64,000 nucleotides of DNA from Hydractinia symbiolongicarpus. Taxonomy: Eukaryota; Cnidaria; Hydrozoa; Anthoathecata; Hydractiniidae. The notes below the pieces were generated by a model, which worked only from the letters and a program-made list of their open reading frames with translations, did no database searches and was not told the DNA's origin. Below are positions 1-11,696 of this stretch, in pieces (position 1 is the stretch's first letter; the number at the start of each line of letters is the position of its first letter). The translations under genes and the position numbers were made by a program. The DNA is taken from assembly GCF_029227915.1 (NCBI RefSeq), contig NC_079876.1, positions 35,881,828-35,945,827 of the forward strand, given 5' to 3'.

Positions 1-880
1 GAACAAATATTAAAACAGTACGGAAAACACACAATGCAGCCATTGAAACTTGGGAAAAAGAGTTTGTTAAATTCAGTAACAAAAAATATCAAGACTAACA
101 ATCGAATCACATAACTTGAAAATATTGTGAATATTGGAAAGTGAACTTTGGTATATTCAAAATGAGTGTGCGTTACATTGAAGGGCGGACCTAACTACTT
201 CTTAGCCATGGAAGGTGACATTTTTCTTTCTTCCCATCTAACTAAGTATAATGACAGTAATATTCGACATATGTAAAGCGTGTTGACTTGACATATTTGC
301 AACTAATTATTTAATAAAGATAAGTCTCTGAATTACCTTCTGGAAGATAACAAGTTTTTGTAACAGGTATTTCCTTATGCCTAATATCGACTGTCGAAGG
401 AAAGCAAACTTAAACAAAAAACTATATATTTTTTTCTTAAACATTCCTCTAATTGATACAAAAAGAAAATTGACTCGTTTCAATAACACAAAGTACAACA
501 AAATTGTTTCACTAGATAAACGCACATCAGGAATTTGGCTTACTACAACAAAACTCATGAAGACGTGACTTATCATCACCAAGCACGAAACTATAAGACT
601 CTAATCACTGGCAGTTCGCTCAAATTCGATTTGAAGAAGGTAGATGACTAATGGAATTATTTAAAACAGATACGAATAGGATGTTTATTTTTGGAAGAAA
701 AATATTTTGCAAAGACTAAAACATTTGCAATTCGTCCACAACGTTTAAATATATTTATATAACGTATTTATCAACTTCTGGTAACTAGATCTAATATAAA
801 TTTAACACGTTTTTAAATTAGCTATATCTTATAAACATGCAGAGTCAGTAGTCCAAATGTCCCTAAAAATCACCTATTCA
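1..880. other. Gene-free flank
   Basis: AT-rich sequence with only short open frames on either strand. I see no gene, RNA gene or recognisable repeat. On the minus strand a pyrimidine-rich tract ending in CCAG near 335-345 could be a splice acceptor for a further downstream exon of the neighbouring gene, but reading on from that gene would hit a stop almost at once. Confidence 0.5.
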
Positions 881-886
881 TTTATT
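881..886 (-). terminator. Polyadenylation signal of the His/Gly-rich gene
   Basis: On the minus strand this reads AATAAA, about 70 bases beyond the stop codon of the His/Gly-rich protein gene. Spacing is suitable for a short 3' untranslated region. Confidence 0.45.
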
Positions 887-956
887 CGGCTCTTTCTACA
901 ATTCGTTATATTTTGATTACTTTTCACAATTCGCAATTTAAACCAATAAAAATCGC

Positions 957-3900
957 TTACCATGTCCACCATGGTTTTTGACGCGGGTGAAAAGTGTCAA
1001 AATTGTCAAAAAATTTACCCACGAACTCTTTTTTATGTCCAGACACGGTGTCATCGTATTCGTTGTTTTCAAATTCGTTTTCCTCATGAGGAGAGTCATC
1101 CCCCTGTAAAATACTCTCCATCCCAGTGTGATGTTGAACATATCCTAAGTAATTATCAGCGTGATGGCTATGTCCATCGTAGTGACGAACCTGCGGAGAA
1201 GGATCTTTCACAAATACATGGTGCACTGGCAGATGATGGGCTGTATGCTCAGTATGTAGTGCTACATTAGGATGATTATGTACGCCAAAACCATGAAAAA
1301 CATCGGGCCGAAGATTATGGGTATAACCATCGCGTCCATGAGAAGCGTAAAAGTCACCATGACCTTCAAAATTAGGCTCAATCCCAGCGTATGAGATGTC
1401 ACTATTATCAAAATTTGTATTAAAACCAGATACCGGATTTATGTTTTGACTCATGTCATCCCAATGTCTATCACTTCCGATGTCATTGATGTTTGGGTCA
1501 AAGCCTGTATGAAATAGATGGCCTTTATTGATATTATGACCAACATTGAGCGTATGACCTACATTGTGACCTAAACCAAGGCCAGTTGTTGTTAAATCTT
1601 GAACGGGAGCATAATGGTTCATATGAACACCAAGTGCACCAACACTCTCGTGTCCTTTGTGACCTCTTAAAAGACTAAGTCCTAGATGACCATGTTGGGT
1701 TACATGTACACCAGGATTCATATCAATCATCTGCTCAACATGCTCAATATGGCCAGTATAATCAGGATAGTGGTGCCTACGTGGATCCCACACACCAGCA
1801 GGATGAACACCACCATATCTAGCAAAGTGAGAATGTACTCCAGGACTTTTGACAACAGGGTGATGTCCCAATGGAATATGACTAGGTCCTGGCAACAGTC
1901 CATCTGTATGAAAGCTAGATACTGCATCTATATTTTTATTAATTTCAGGACCATGAACCTCGTTTTCAACGTGGTTGCTATGTGATCCAAGGCCTGTATT
2001 GTATGCATGACCTTTATGGATATTATGAACTATACTGTGACCTATACCTAGGCCATGATCAGTTGTTAAATCTTGAACGGGAGCATCATGATTTATGTGA
2101 ACACCAACTACACCGACATCTTCGTGACCTTTGTGAACTCCTAGAAGACCAAGTCCAAGATGACCATCCTTATTGACATGTACACCAGGATTCATATCAA
2201 GCATCTGCTCAACATTTTCGTTATGGCCAGTGTAATCTGGATAATGTTGATCATGTGGATCCCACAAATTAGCAGGATTTATACCACCATATCTAGTAAA
2301 ATGAGAATGTGCTCCAGGACTTTTGACAGCAGGGTGATGTATTGAAGGAATATGATTTAAATCAGGCAACATTTCATCTAATCCATGAAAGTTGCATAAA
2401 TTTTCAGCACCATTTAATCCGTTTCCATGATAACAACCATGATCATCCGAAATAAAATGCACTCCATGCCCAATATAATTACGTGCAGTAGCTTTTTCAG
2501 TACTTTTATTTTTAATTATTTTATAATGGAAATGTCCTAAGTTTTTTTTTGCTGCTTTTTTAACTTTTCTTTTCAAATGACTCTTCTTTGTCAGTTTCTT
2601 TCGAATAATTTTGCTTTTATACTGACCTTGTCCAGCTATGTGCTTATGAATACCATCAGGATTAACAACAAGATGTGGTCCTTGATTGACAGGTGCGTGA
2701 TTTTTATTTTTTGTCTGATGTTCATGGTTGTGAAGTCCAAAACCATGATGATAATTGACACCACCAACATCTGCATGGTAATTATATCCATCATTGTACC
2801 CGTAGAAGTCAGATGGTGCAATGCCATGTACGTGGCCATGCCCATGGTCGGAAATATGTCCATGTCCGTGGTCGTGACCGTGAGTAGGCGTGTAAATGTT
2901 ATATCCAAGACCATCACCATGATCCACGCTGACACCCTGATTGTAATGATTATGATGATAACCATGACCAATGCCACCGTAACCAAGATTATGGTCATCG
3001 CTAAGGTATGGATGATGGGGATGACCAATCATCGCTGCATGGTGCCCCAAACCAGCGTAGGCACCAAGATAAGGTATCCCTCCATAAAAGCCATGTGCAT
3101 CACCGTGCACGTGATCAAAATACTTAGGTTTGATTGGTGCTTTACCATTTGCATGGTGGACTGGACCAACAAGAAAGCCTCGCGCAATTCCAGTTACCTC
3201 CTTCGCTGTGTCAGTCTTATCCTTCAGCTGTTCCAAAACATCTAAAAACAAAATAATAACTTACTATCTTGATGGAAGTGAATTAATTTTAATAGTTTTT
3301 GCAATACGTGTTGCTGTTAGACAACTTTGGAGCATATCATAAAAGCAGAGATGCTTAGATTTTTTCATACACGCTTTTTTAATAAGAACAATTTCATAAG
3401 AACACCAGCCTCAGAACCTGGATAAAATAAGAACAGCTTTGTACTAAAATTATTGTTTTCTAACTAACAACAACCTAAGTCTGAAATTTTCCCAAACTAT
3501 GAACGATTCAGGATTTAAGTTCTTTTTGGATCGTTCTGTTTTGACTTATTATGAAAGCAAGGAGAAAAGACTCCATAAGAACCAAACTAAAAACGGTTTG
3601 ATAAATAAGAATAACAGACAGATTTTACTGGTTATTAGAATAAAACGTGTATATTGTTTATTTTTTAGCAATAAAAAAATAATAGTGACCTTCTTCAAAT
3701 AAAAACTCAGAGAAAATTTGATTGTATTTTCGTCACCACATTAAAATCAAGCCTGAAAGACATTTTAGTTTTACAGATAAAATTGTTTAGCAAGTGTATT
3801 TTCTTCTCTCCAAAAAGTCTTCTAAATGAAATGTTCACCGGTAAACAAATTAGACACCACCTGAATCCTGCCATTTTTTTCTTACACGTTCCGTAAAATA

Positions 3901-4647
3901 TTACTTACCTCGAGAAGGGCCTGTTACAAAATTAGTTGCATTTTTGCTACATTAAAGAAAATACTAGGATTTTAAAAGATGAAGATTTCTACCTCCTTAG
4001 TTTGACATCCTTCTTGTATTGAAATATATTCTTATTACGAGTTGGTTTACAAAGTTAGTTTTATCAATTTTGGCTAGACCGACTAATACCAAAAATATAT
4101 ACGGAAGGAATTCTATTTCATATTGATTTATGAAATTGTCTATCCAACATCATTTGGATTTGGTTACAGGCGCAATAAGCATCTGATATCTGCTCATTAT
4201 ACAAGGTTATTAAAACTTCAAACATTCTTTTAAAATAAAAAGTGGAGCATTACCTTCGACATCAGATAATGAAGCAGTTTTAACAACAGGATATCCTAAC
4301 AGAAACATAAATGCAATTAGAAAGACTGTCTATTGATGGTGACAAAGAATTTAAATTTAAACACGGACTAAAAGACACAAAAAACTTAGTGTTATTATTG
4401 CGGAGTAAAGTTCTTAAGGGAATAAAAGAAAGTTGTCAAATCGATTGGTGCAAGAGATGAATTACTTCCTCCTTTTTTTCTATCGACCAAAACCAAAAAA
4501 ACAACTTTTTTTATGAATAATCTGCTAATAAAACAAACAAGGCAGTCGCTTAATTAATATTTTAAGCTAAACTTAAAAGAACATACCTATAACAGCTACA
4601 ATGAAAGTGAGACATAAGAACAAAGTGGATAACTTCGGTGCAACCAT
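957..4647 (-). CDS. Secreted histidine/glycine-rich repeat protein (multi-exon)
   Basis: Proposed exons on the minus strand are 4587-4647, 4254-4295, possibly 3909-3920, and 957-3241. All junctions are GT/AG and phases agree, giving about 799 residues. Exon 1 encodes MVAPKLSTLFLCLTFIVAVI, a clear signal peptide, so the product should be secreted. The long last exon is extremely rich in His and Gly, with many GH/HG/HH pairs, and a short Lys-rich block lies near residues 240-275. Two homologous blocks of about 130 residues (around 320-430 and 445-565) share motifs such as KSPG.HSHF.RYGG, HYPDYTGH and MNPGVHV. The family is not one I can name. Metal binding or a role in an extracellular matrix, chitinous periderm or cuticle is inference from composition. 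Another donor-like GTAAGC overlaps the last codons, so an alternative 3' end is possible. Confidence 0.75.
3909..3920 (-). other. Candidate 12-base micro-exon
   Basis: On the minus strand a 12-base segment (GCCCTTCTCGAG) lies between a good acceptor (TTTTGTAACAG) and an excellent donor (GTAAGTAA). It would insert four residues without changing the reading frame between the 4254-4295 and 957-3241 exons, which also splice in frame without it. It is a candidate cassette exon and unproven without transcripts. Confidence 0.4.
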
Positions 4648-4708
4648 TTTACTGGCTAACAATCAGATGTATCTAAAAGTTAAAAATGAAGTTATTAGAG
4701 TTTAGTTT

Positions 4709-4717
4709 CTATATAGA
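4709..4717 (-). promoter_or_regulatory. TATA-like element
   Basis: The minus strand reads CTATATAGA about 60 bases upstream of the signal-peptide ATG at 4645-4647, a plausible core promoter for the His/Gly-rich gene. Confidence 0.35.
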
Positions 4718-4719
4718 TC

Positions 4720-5504
4720 TTTTAAAAACAAGTTACAAGTAAAATTATTTTTCCTGAAACTTTAATTTTTAATAAGAGAGTAAATGCGTCGCATAATTTT
4801 TAAGATGCGTCTACACGTGGTTAAATTTACTTGGAAATAACATAAACGTAATCTTATAAGCTACCTAGACTATTTATAACTGTACAACTCACGCAAAATA
4901 TATCGGGGAACGCTTAATTTTGCATAATTGGTATTTCACAAGGCCATGGTCTTAAGTCATCTTTTTTTCTAAATGCTCATTGTTCGTGTTCATGTGCAGA
5001 AAGTTCCACCTGTGTAGTTATTTTAAACTTTCTTATAAAGTACGTAAGTGTAAAAGACTGGGATGTCCTCAACTTGTTTTTAAAGCTGGTTGTGTTCAAC
5101 TAATATTGCAGTTTTTTTTAAAAAAATGTATAATTTCCAAAAAAATAATTTTAAAGAGCAAACAAACATTTTCTTACCATGTAAACAACAAGTAAAATTC
5201 TTCGTGTTACTTGCCAAGCCAAAACAAAATTGTAAATTTTGCGAAGTTTTTGTACACGATCAAGATAAAGGAACAAACGAAGAGGAGTGTTTACAGTAAG
5301 TCCATCCAACTTGTAATCACGTTTGCTCAAGCAGAGACAAACGTATGCAGCAAGTCTTCACCTCAACTCAAAACGTTCGTGTAAATGTTTTTTGGTTCCT
5401 CTTTGCGCTATGTTGTGAGTTCAGTTTGATCACGTGTAATTAACTGACCAATGGTAATTATGCAAATGTGAGCGTTGAATATTGCGGGATAAATTCAACA
5501 CATT
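4720..5504. other. Intergenic, no gene seen
   Basis: AT-rich sequence with short overlapping open frames of low-complexity composition. Nothing I can assign. Confidence 0.5.
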
Positions 5505-5820
5505 AAACCGCCTGCTAACCTTGTGGTAGAGCGTTCACTTTCAGTGCGGGAAGTTTGGGTTGAAACCTAACCCGAGTCATATCAGAGACTATGAAAAGTT
5601 TATCCTTTTTTGTATCTATCCTTTCTTCTTACCGTTCAGTATGAGAAAAGTATTGGTATCTTTAAATAAAGCGATTTCTGTGCTCGCACGACTTTTCTAG
5701 CCTAAAAGGTAGCTTTAAATGCACAAGGACCCCTTCGCAGGACCTCCGTTTTTAGCAGTACCAATAGAGATTGAAGAGCTGTCCTGGGTAAACAATTTTA
5801 ATAATAAAATAATAATAATA
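5505..5820 (+). repeat. tRNA-derived SINE-like element
   Basis: A tRNA-like head starts near 5508. An A-box-like TGTGGTAGAGCG lies at 5522-5533 and a degenerate B-box (GGTTGAAACCT) around 5558-5568, spaced as in a tRNA. The element seems to end in an AAT-rich tail at 5792-5815. The B-box is imperfect, so this is probably an old SINE copy rather than a functional tRNA gene. Confidence 0.5.
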
Positions 5821-7887
5821 AAGTTTACGAAGCTTGAAGAAGAAGTTTTCTGCAAGCTCCGTAAAAGTTGGCAGTGATGCAAAGTTTAAAAACCAAAACT
5901 TTTATATTGAGTTTTTTAAGAAATATAAAAAAGAAAGAAAGACAGTTTTTGTCACATTGCAAGAAAATTTTATTATTTAGAGGAGATCTCTGGGAAGAAT
6001 ATATTACATCGAGAAAGCGCATCTTAAAAAAAAATCGCATGGCAATGTGATATGTTAAATAAATTAACTGGGTCATTTCACAAAACATAAGAAAATATTT
6101 ACAGCTGTTCCTGGCGTGACGGATAAGATGCATGGCTATAATACTTACTGACTTTTATATTTAATTATTATATAGTATGTAAGAATAAGCTAGAAACTAA
6201 AGATTGAATTCCAATAATATACATATATAAAAGGCTCTTTGTCTTGTTATAACCAACAACCGAACCGACCGCAACTAACACCACCCGTTAGTCTTCTTCG
6301 AACCCGATCAATATCCCGAGTTAGAATCATAAACCCAGAGGTCGTGAATGCTCGTTGATGACGTAGTAATCACCCATTTCGGATGTACTCAGTTAGTTAG
6401 TTTGATGGTTAGGAGTTGGAAAGCAAAACTACCCTCGTAAGCGAGATAGTAATTAAAACCTACGAAAACTTTTTTCATCAAAACTAATCAACCTTTATGC
6501 TTTTCTTTTTTTAAAAAAACTAAATAACTTTATAGACAAAAAAATGAGCATTTTGCAGGGAATTATTCCTTACAATAATTTAATTTAAAGAAGAGCTAAC
6601 GAAAAAATCTACATTCTTACATCACCAAAACAACATGGCATAAAATATTTAAATTTTCACATTGTATATTGGCTAAATTTCGTCCCTCAAGCCATAATTA
6701 CATTAACGGTCGCCACCATTGTCGAAAAAAGTCAACTTGGTTCGTACGTATTGTGATTTCAGATGGCGTACATAGGTCAGCCAGGTCTTGTAAGGATGCA
6801 CTCACATCTTGGTCTTCCAAGAGAGATTACAATTTATCGCTAGATTTGAGCGATGAAGAAAACAAGTTAAATTCCAGCAGAACAACATGATGGTAGAAAA
6901 AACAATTTTCAACAATATAACAACATGCGAAAGTACGTAAAAAAAAGAAAAACTTCGAGACTGTTTTTGTTTTGTTTTGCTATCACAAAATCACTTTCAG
7001 TATACTTTACCGTAAATGCTCGATTTACCTAAAAGTCAAATATCATTGAAAAATTTAACTTTTAGGGCTGGCGTTTATTCGAGAGGGACGCTAAAACGAG
7101 AGGGGTGCGTATAAAAAAACTCTTTTTTGTGTCAAGGAGAAAGTTTCTTTTTAGGAACTATGATGGTAGTAAAATGATAAAACAGAACACATATATTCTG
7201 ACTCTAAAAATAATGTTTTTAATCGTTTGTATAACTAAATATCCATTTCCATCCCGCAAAAAACACAGCCGAAATAGACATACTAACATGAGAACGAGGT
7301 TAGTTTAGAGACATTTTTAATTTTCCAGCGAAGTAATGCACATATAGTTTGTTTACCTTTATTATTTCTCAAATTAACTTGTCAAATTATGGACTTTTGG
7401 TAAAAAAAATAGAACATGGCACTTATTTTATAAATATTGGGCTCATTAAAATTGCTGGTTTATATTTTTTTTCTAGTGTTTACCTAGCTAGCTAAGGTTG
7501 ATTTGTTTGAATTTTATATTTAGCTACACTAGCACTAGCATTGGTTACTACTAGCTAGCTAGTTGGAGCTTTAAACAACGTTGTTGACATGTGTATATAC
7601 AATTTAATCTTTGTTGGATATCTTTTAATTTTTAAAACATCTGTAAATAACATTATGACTTGGCTATCCTAAGCATGTTGGGTTGGTGGTATTAGACTGG
7701 ATATTCATAATCATGTTATATATTCAACAATAAGAGCAATACAAACACCCAAGATAGTACTCATAAGTATCTTTGAGCCTTGATTATTTAAAAATATGGC
7801 CTGCAAGAATGTTACGGTTGCAGCTACAGATAATTGTTGTTGTTTTTTAAATTCACAAAATGTTCTGTCAATAAATAGTAGAGATGT
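5821..7887. other. Intergenic, no supportable gene
   Basis: AT-rich DNA. The longest open frames (for example 6669-6890 on the plus strand) are short, lack a recognisable domain and have no clear exon boundaries. TAGCTAGC-rich stretches occur near 7480-7565, a motif common elsewhere in this window. Confidence 0.45.
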
Positions 7888-8204
7888 GCATATTTTACAT
7901 GGCTAGACTCACAAATATCGAGGGATATACCCTGTCTATTATTTCCAGGAGGGACCATTACTTAGATGGAGAGTCCTAGAGTATTTAATGCTCTTTTTGA
8001 GCTACGTAGACCCAATTAGGGCCCGTGCTCTGCTAGACAACTCCCAGCAACATCCAACGGACCACATAATGCGCCATCTCCCCAATTTCCCTCACATGGC
8101 TTGGGTTAACCCGGGGCTATGGTAACATTCACTCGCCCATCTTGAATCGCCGTCAAGAGGAATTGAACCCCGGTCTCCCGCATAGAGTACGAGAGCTATA
8201 GTAT
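7888..8204 (-). repeat. tRNA-derived SINE, 5'-truncated
   Basis: This is a diverged copy of the SINE at 35348-35706, in reverse orientation. It keeps the B-box region and the conserved central block (8081-8112), and ends in the same 3' segment. It lacks the first ~25 bases including most of the A-box, as expected for 5' truncation. Confidence 0.75.
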
Positions 8205-11200
8205 TGCCAGTAATATTATATTTAAAAGTATTGCCAGATTGTTATCTCACGTCAAGTATAACTATGGTATTGTACTTTATTTGTATGGAAAAGCAAAGAT
8301 CAACAACTTTGTAAAAATAATTTTTTTAAAGGGTGCTCTAGACAAATCTGGTTGAATTAACATAAAAACTTTTCCGTATTATACTTCTTGAGTTTCCAAA
8401 ATCTAAGCTACTGTAAGAAGGCAATAGATTTTTTATACAGAAAAATATGTATTTTAATGAAATAATATTTAATAGGCAATTTTTTTGGAAGTGGGGAGAT
8501 GATTTCTTTAAAAGCTAGGAGAATTGTAGATGAACAAACCGCTCACGATTTGTTTCAAGTCACATGTTGTTTCAATGCAATAATGTTTAGCCAGTTAAGC
8601 TGGGCAGCACTCCCTTAGATATGTTTAATACTTGATCGATTTACCACAATAAGTTATAACAAATGGCCTAAGAAAGTTAAGAAAGTTTAAATATATACAG
8701 ACGGCCTTACAATTAATAAATGACTTTGTTTTATTTTCTGTGGATAACCCAAACAACATGACCTTACAAGTTTAACACTGCCATTCTCAAGACAGTTGAT
8801 AGAGGCCTCGTCTTGCTGTCAAGTTAATCCTAAAGAAAATAAGAACAGTTTTAAGAACCTTGACTCTATTTTCTTAGAGAATAGAGCAACACTACGCCTA
8901 CTAAATATTTTTATTATTTTTGTAAGAACAGTAGCATTTTCTTCACCTTCTGAAAAAAATTGGTTTATGCCGGAACTGAAAAAATTAACAATTTGTGATT
9001 AGTATTGAACGTTTATCATTTCTTGAGCATGTTCAAGAAATAATAAACCTACAATACTTAATGAATCTGATCAAAACAATAAACAATTTGTGATTACTGA
9101 GTACACTGGGTTGAGCCAAAATATGTTTATTATAAATGTATACTAAATGGAAAGGTTAAAGAATATTAACATGGGAGTGTGACAATAATAACGATACATA
9201 GCTGATACATAGCTGGACAGCACATCATCTCTGAGTACATGCTAGCTGTAACATCCAACCTGTAATATCTGGCTACGAAAAGCTGGGTAACTTTTTTAGG
9301 GAAATAATTATAACCTATATAATTATAATATATTTATATAAATTATAAAACTAGCTAGCCCACAAACATTAAAGTTGCCACAAAAATTGCCATAACTACA
9401 CACTTAATATCATTAAATATTCATAATTTTTGTCACACTACCACTACAAATACCCTCTATATACTTGTATACACTGCCATTCTTTCAATATGGCAGTTGG
9501 AAATATAAAACCAACATTTGTTGATAACTAAGGTCAGAACAACTCGTAAAAAACTGGGCGTCCTGAACTTTATCTAAACTAACCTCGTTTTCATGTAATG
9601 TTTTGATTTTTTTCCATCACGGCTGATCATGAAAAGGCGATATTGAAATAGTTCTATTGTATTCCAATAACCGTTCATGGGCGCTTATTCAAGAAGGGCG
9701 CTTATAAATTTTTTATGAAAAAGATTGGACGGTTATTCGAGAGCGGCCAGTAAGTCAAGCGTTTACGATACAAAAACTGTTAAAACTATAATTATATCTG
9801 TGAAACATTATAAAGATATTTATTTCAAAATATGAGAAATAAAATTACTCTTTAAAAAATCACAGGACAATAACAGTAGCACTCCCTCGCTTTCATTGGG
9901 GTTCATTCAGAATGCTTTACCTTACATCCTCGAGGAATTATGTCACACAAGTTAGTATTTCACCGAACAGATAGTCCTAATCGACACTGTCATAGCGACG
10001 ACCGTGGGACTACATTGGCCTTGAATATCTGGAGAACCAAAGCTCACAAATATAAAAAATTAACACAGTTTGTATTCACGTTATAATGAACATTTTAAGC
10101 ACCACTTGTTACCAATCGTTAGTTCTCCTTTAAAAAGCTAAGTTGTTGATTTGAAATTTCTTTATTTGTTTTTGTTTGTTTTGATTTGTCAAAATCAAAT
10201 ATTCTTTAATCAAAGAAAGAGGAAATTGGATCTAATTAATTTTGATGTCATTTACATGCTTAAAGCGCTCATAGATCAAATTAGTCCGAGGCTTATTACT
10301 ACTTCCTTATAAAGCGAAAATTAAGAAGACCTTCACTGTAGCATTAATTTAACCAAAACAGCATTTTCACTTGTCGAATTAAGTTGAAAAATTATACACA
10401 CACCAATTCAATGATGCTGAAAATGGTCTTAAAGTGAAAATTATTTTGACATAATAAAAACATGTTATTCCGTCGGCGTTTTATTTTTCATTATCACGTT
10501 AAATTTATCAAGGGATAATTGATCTAAAATTGTTCCTCAAAGCTGATTTGGAAAATTCAGTTATCGTAGAACAAATTTAGCTATATACAAACTAGGCAAG
10601 GCCATGATTTACTCATTAATAAAGAAATTGTGAAGATTTCTTCTGAGGAATTTCAAATATTTGACTGGTTTAGAACAAATTTTTAAAATTTTAAATGACC
10701 ACTTATTGTTAAATTTACCCTGACATAACATCATGCGAAATACCAAAGTCATAAATTTACCCTAGTGTTCAAAATTTCTGGATTTTTCTGTATCACATTT
10801 AGCAACGCAGTTGCCATAACAACAACACAAAAAATGAGAACGTTGATAAAATATTTAATATCAAGTTTCAGGCTTGTCAAATTCATAAAATTCATAAAAT
10901 TATGCCAAAGTCATAAATTTCCAAACGTAGGGTGGATTTTACTAATTTAAAATTGCAGTCTTAATTTTCTATTCAGATTATAAACCATAAAACCGTGAAT
11001 GGTAGGCTACGACGGGATATGGCAAGCCGTGATAGCTTGGATTTTTTTAAAGCTTGGGTAGCTTGTGTTTTCTTTGAATCAACTTTTGTGTTTTTTAAAA
11101 AAAATAAAAGGCTTCATTACTGTAAGCATTTTACCGGGCGCGCGACACAATATCATCCTTTGGGGTGAGAGATGCTCCCGGTTAATCTTTGATAATTTGT

Positions 11201-11490
11201 GACAAATTAACAGCGTATTAAAAATATAGAAGACATAAATACCACAAGTTAAAATCTTCCTTCCCCCAATACAGCTAATGGCTTATGTCAGTGTCCTAAA
11301 CCTTTCGGGTATCGTAAGGGCACGATACAAAAATTTACATGCGATGCAATCTTTTCCTGAACAGATGCTTAACTTCAATACATTTTTGTACTTCTGTTAA
11401 CAACAACTGTTATGATATTAGAATGCTGTGATTGATATTTACTTTTAGAGATATTTCAAGAGAATAGCCATGTACTTCCAACAAAAGTTT
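8205..11490. other. Intergenic, no gene seen
   Basis: AT-rich, with scattered short open frames. A small hairpin (9-bp arms ATTTCTTGA) sits near 9019-9043. I see no gene. Confidence 0.45.
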
Positions 11491-11696
11491 CATGGAATGT
11501 CCATGGCGGATAATTAAACAGTGCTACTTCATCTGCATTTTCCGCTATAGTGCAAGAAGCTCATGCGCTTTAATTGGTATTCTCAAGAAAATTTCTAAGT
11601 GCGCACGCGCTAACAAAAACTTGTGGCCTTTTAGCACTATGGCGGAAAATACAGATGAAGTAACGCTCTTTAATTATCCGCCATGGACATTCCATG
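11491..11696. mobile_element. Foldback MITE, 206 bp
   Basis: The two ends are inverted repeats of about 65 bases. The left arm 11491-11555 begins CATGGAATGTCCATGGCGGA and the right arm 11632-11696 ends with its reverse complement, with a few mismatches. The centre is a short unrelated segment. A possible 3-4 base target duplication (GTT) flanks it. There is no transposase, so it is a non-autonomous element. The 70-codon open frame across it is a by-product. Confidence 0.8.

Noticed and set aside
962-3245. Several open frames of 60-220 codons opposite or in other frames of the His/Gly-rich exon
   Set aside because: Shadows created by its repetitive codon use; no start context, domains or splice support.
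5521-5595. Functional tRNA gene
   Set aside because: The B-box is degenerate and the acceptor stem does not pair well; better explained as a SINE head.
6669-6890. Possible 73-codon gene
   Set aside because: No homology I can see, no polyadenylation or splice context, composition like its surroundings.
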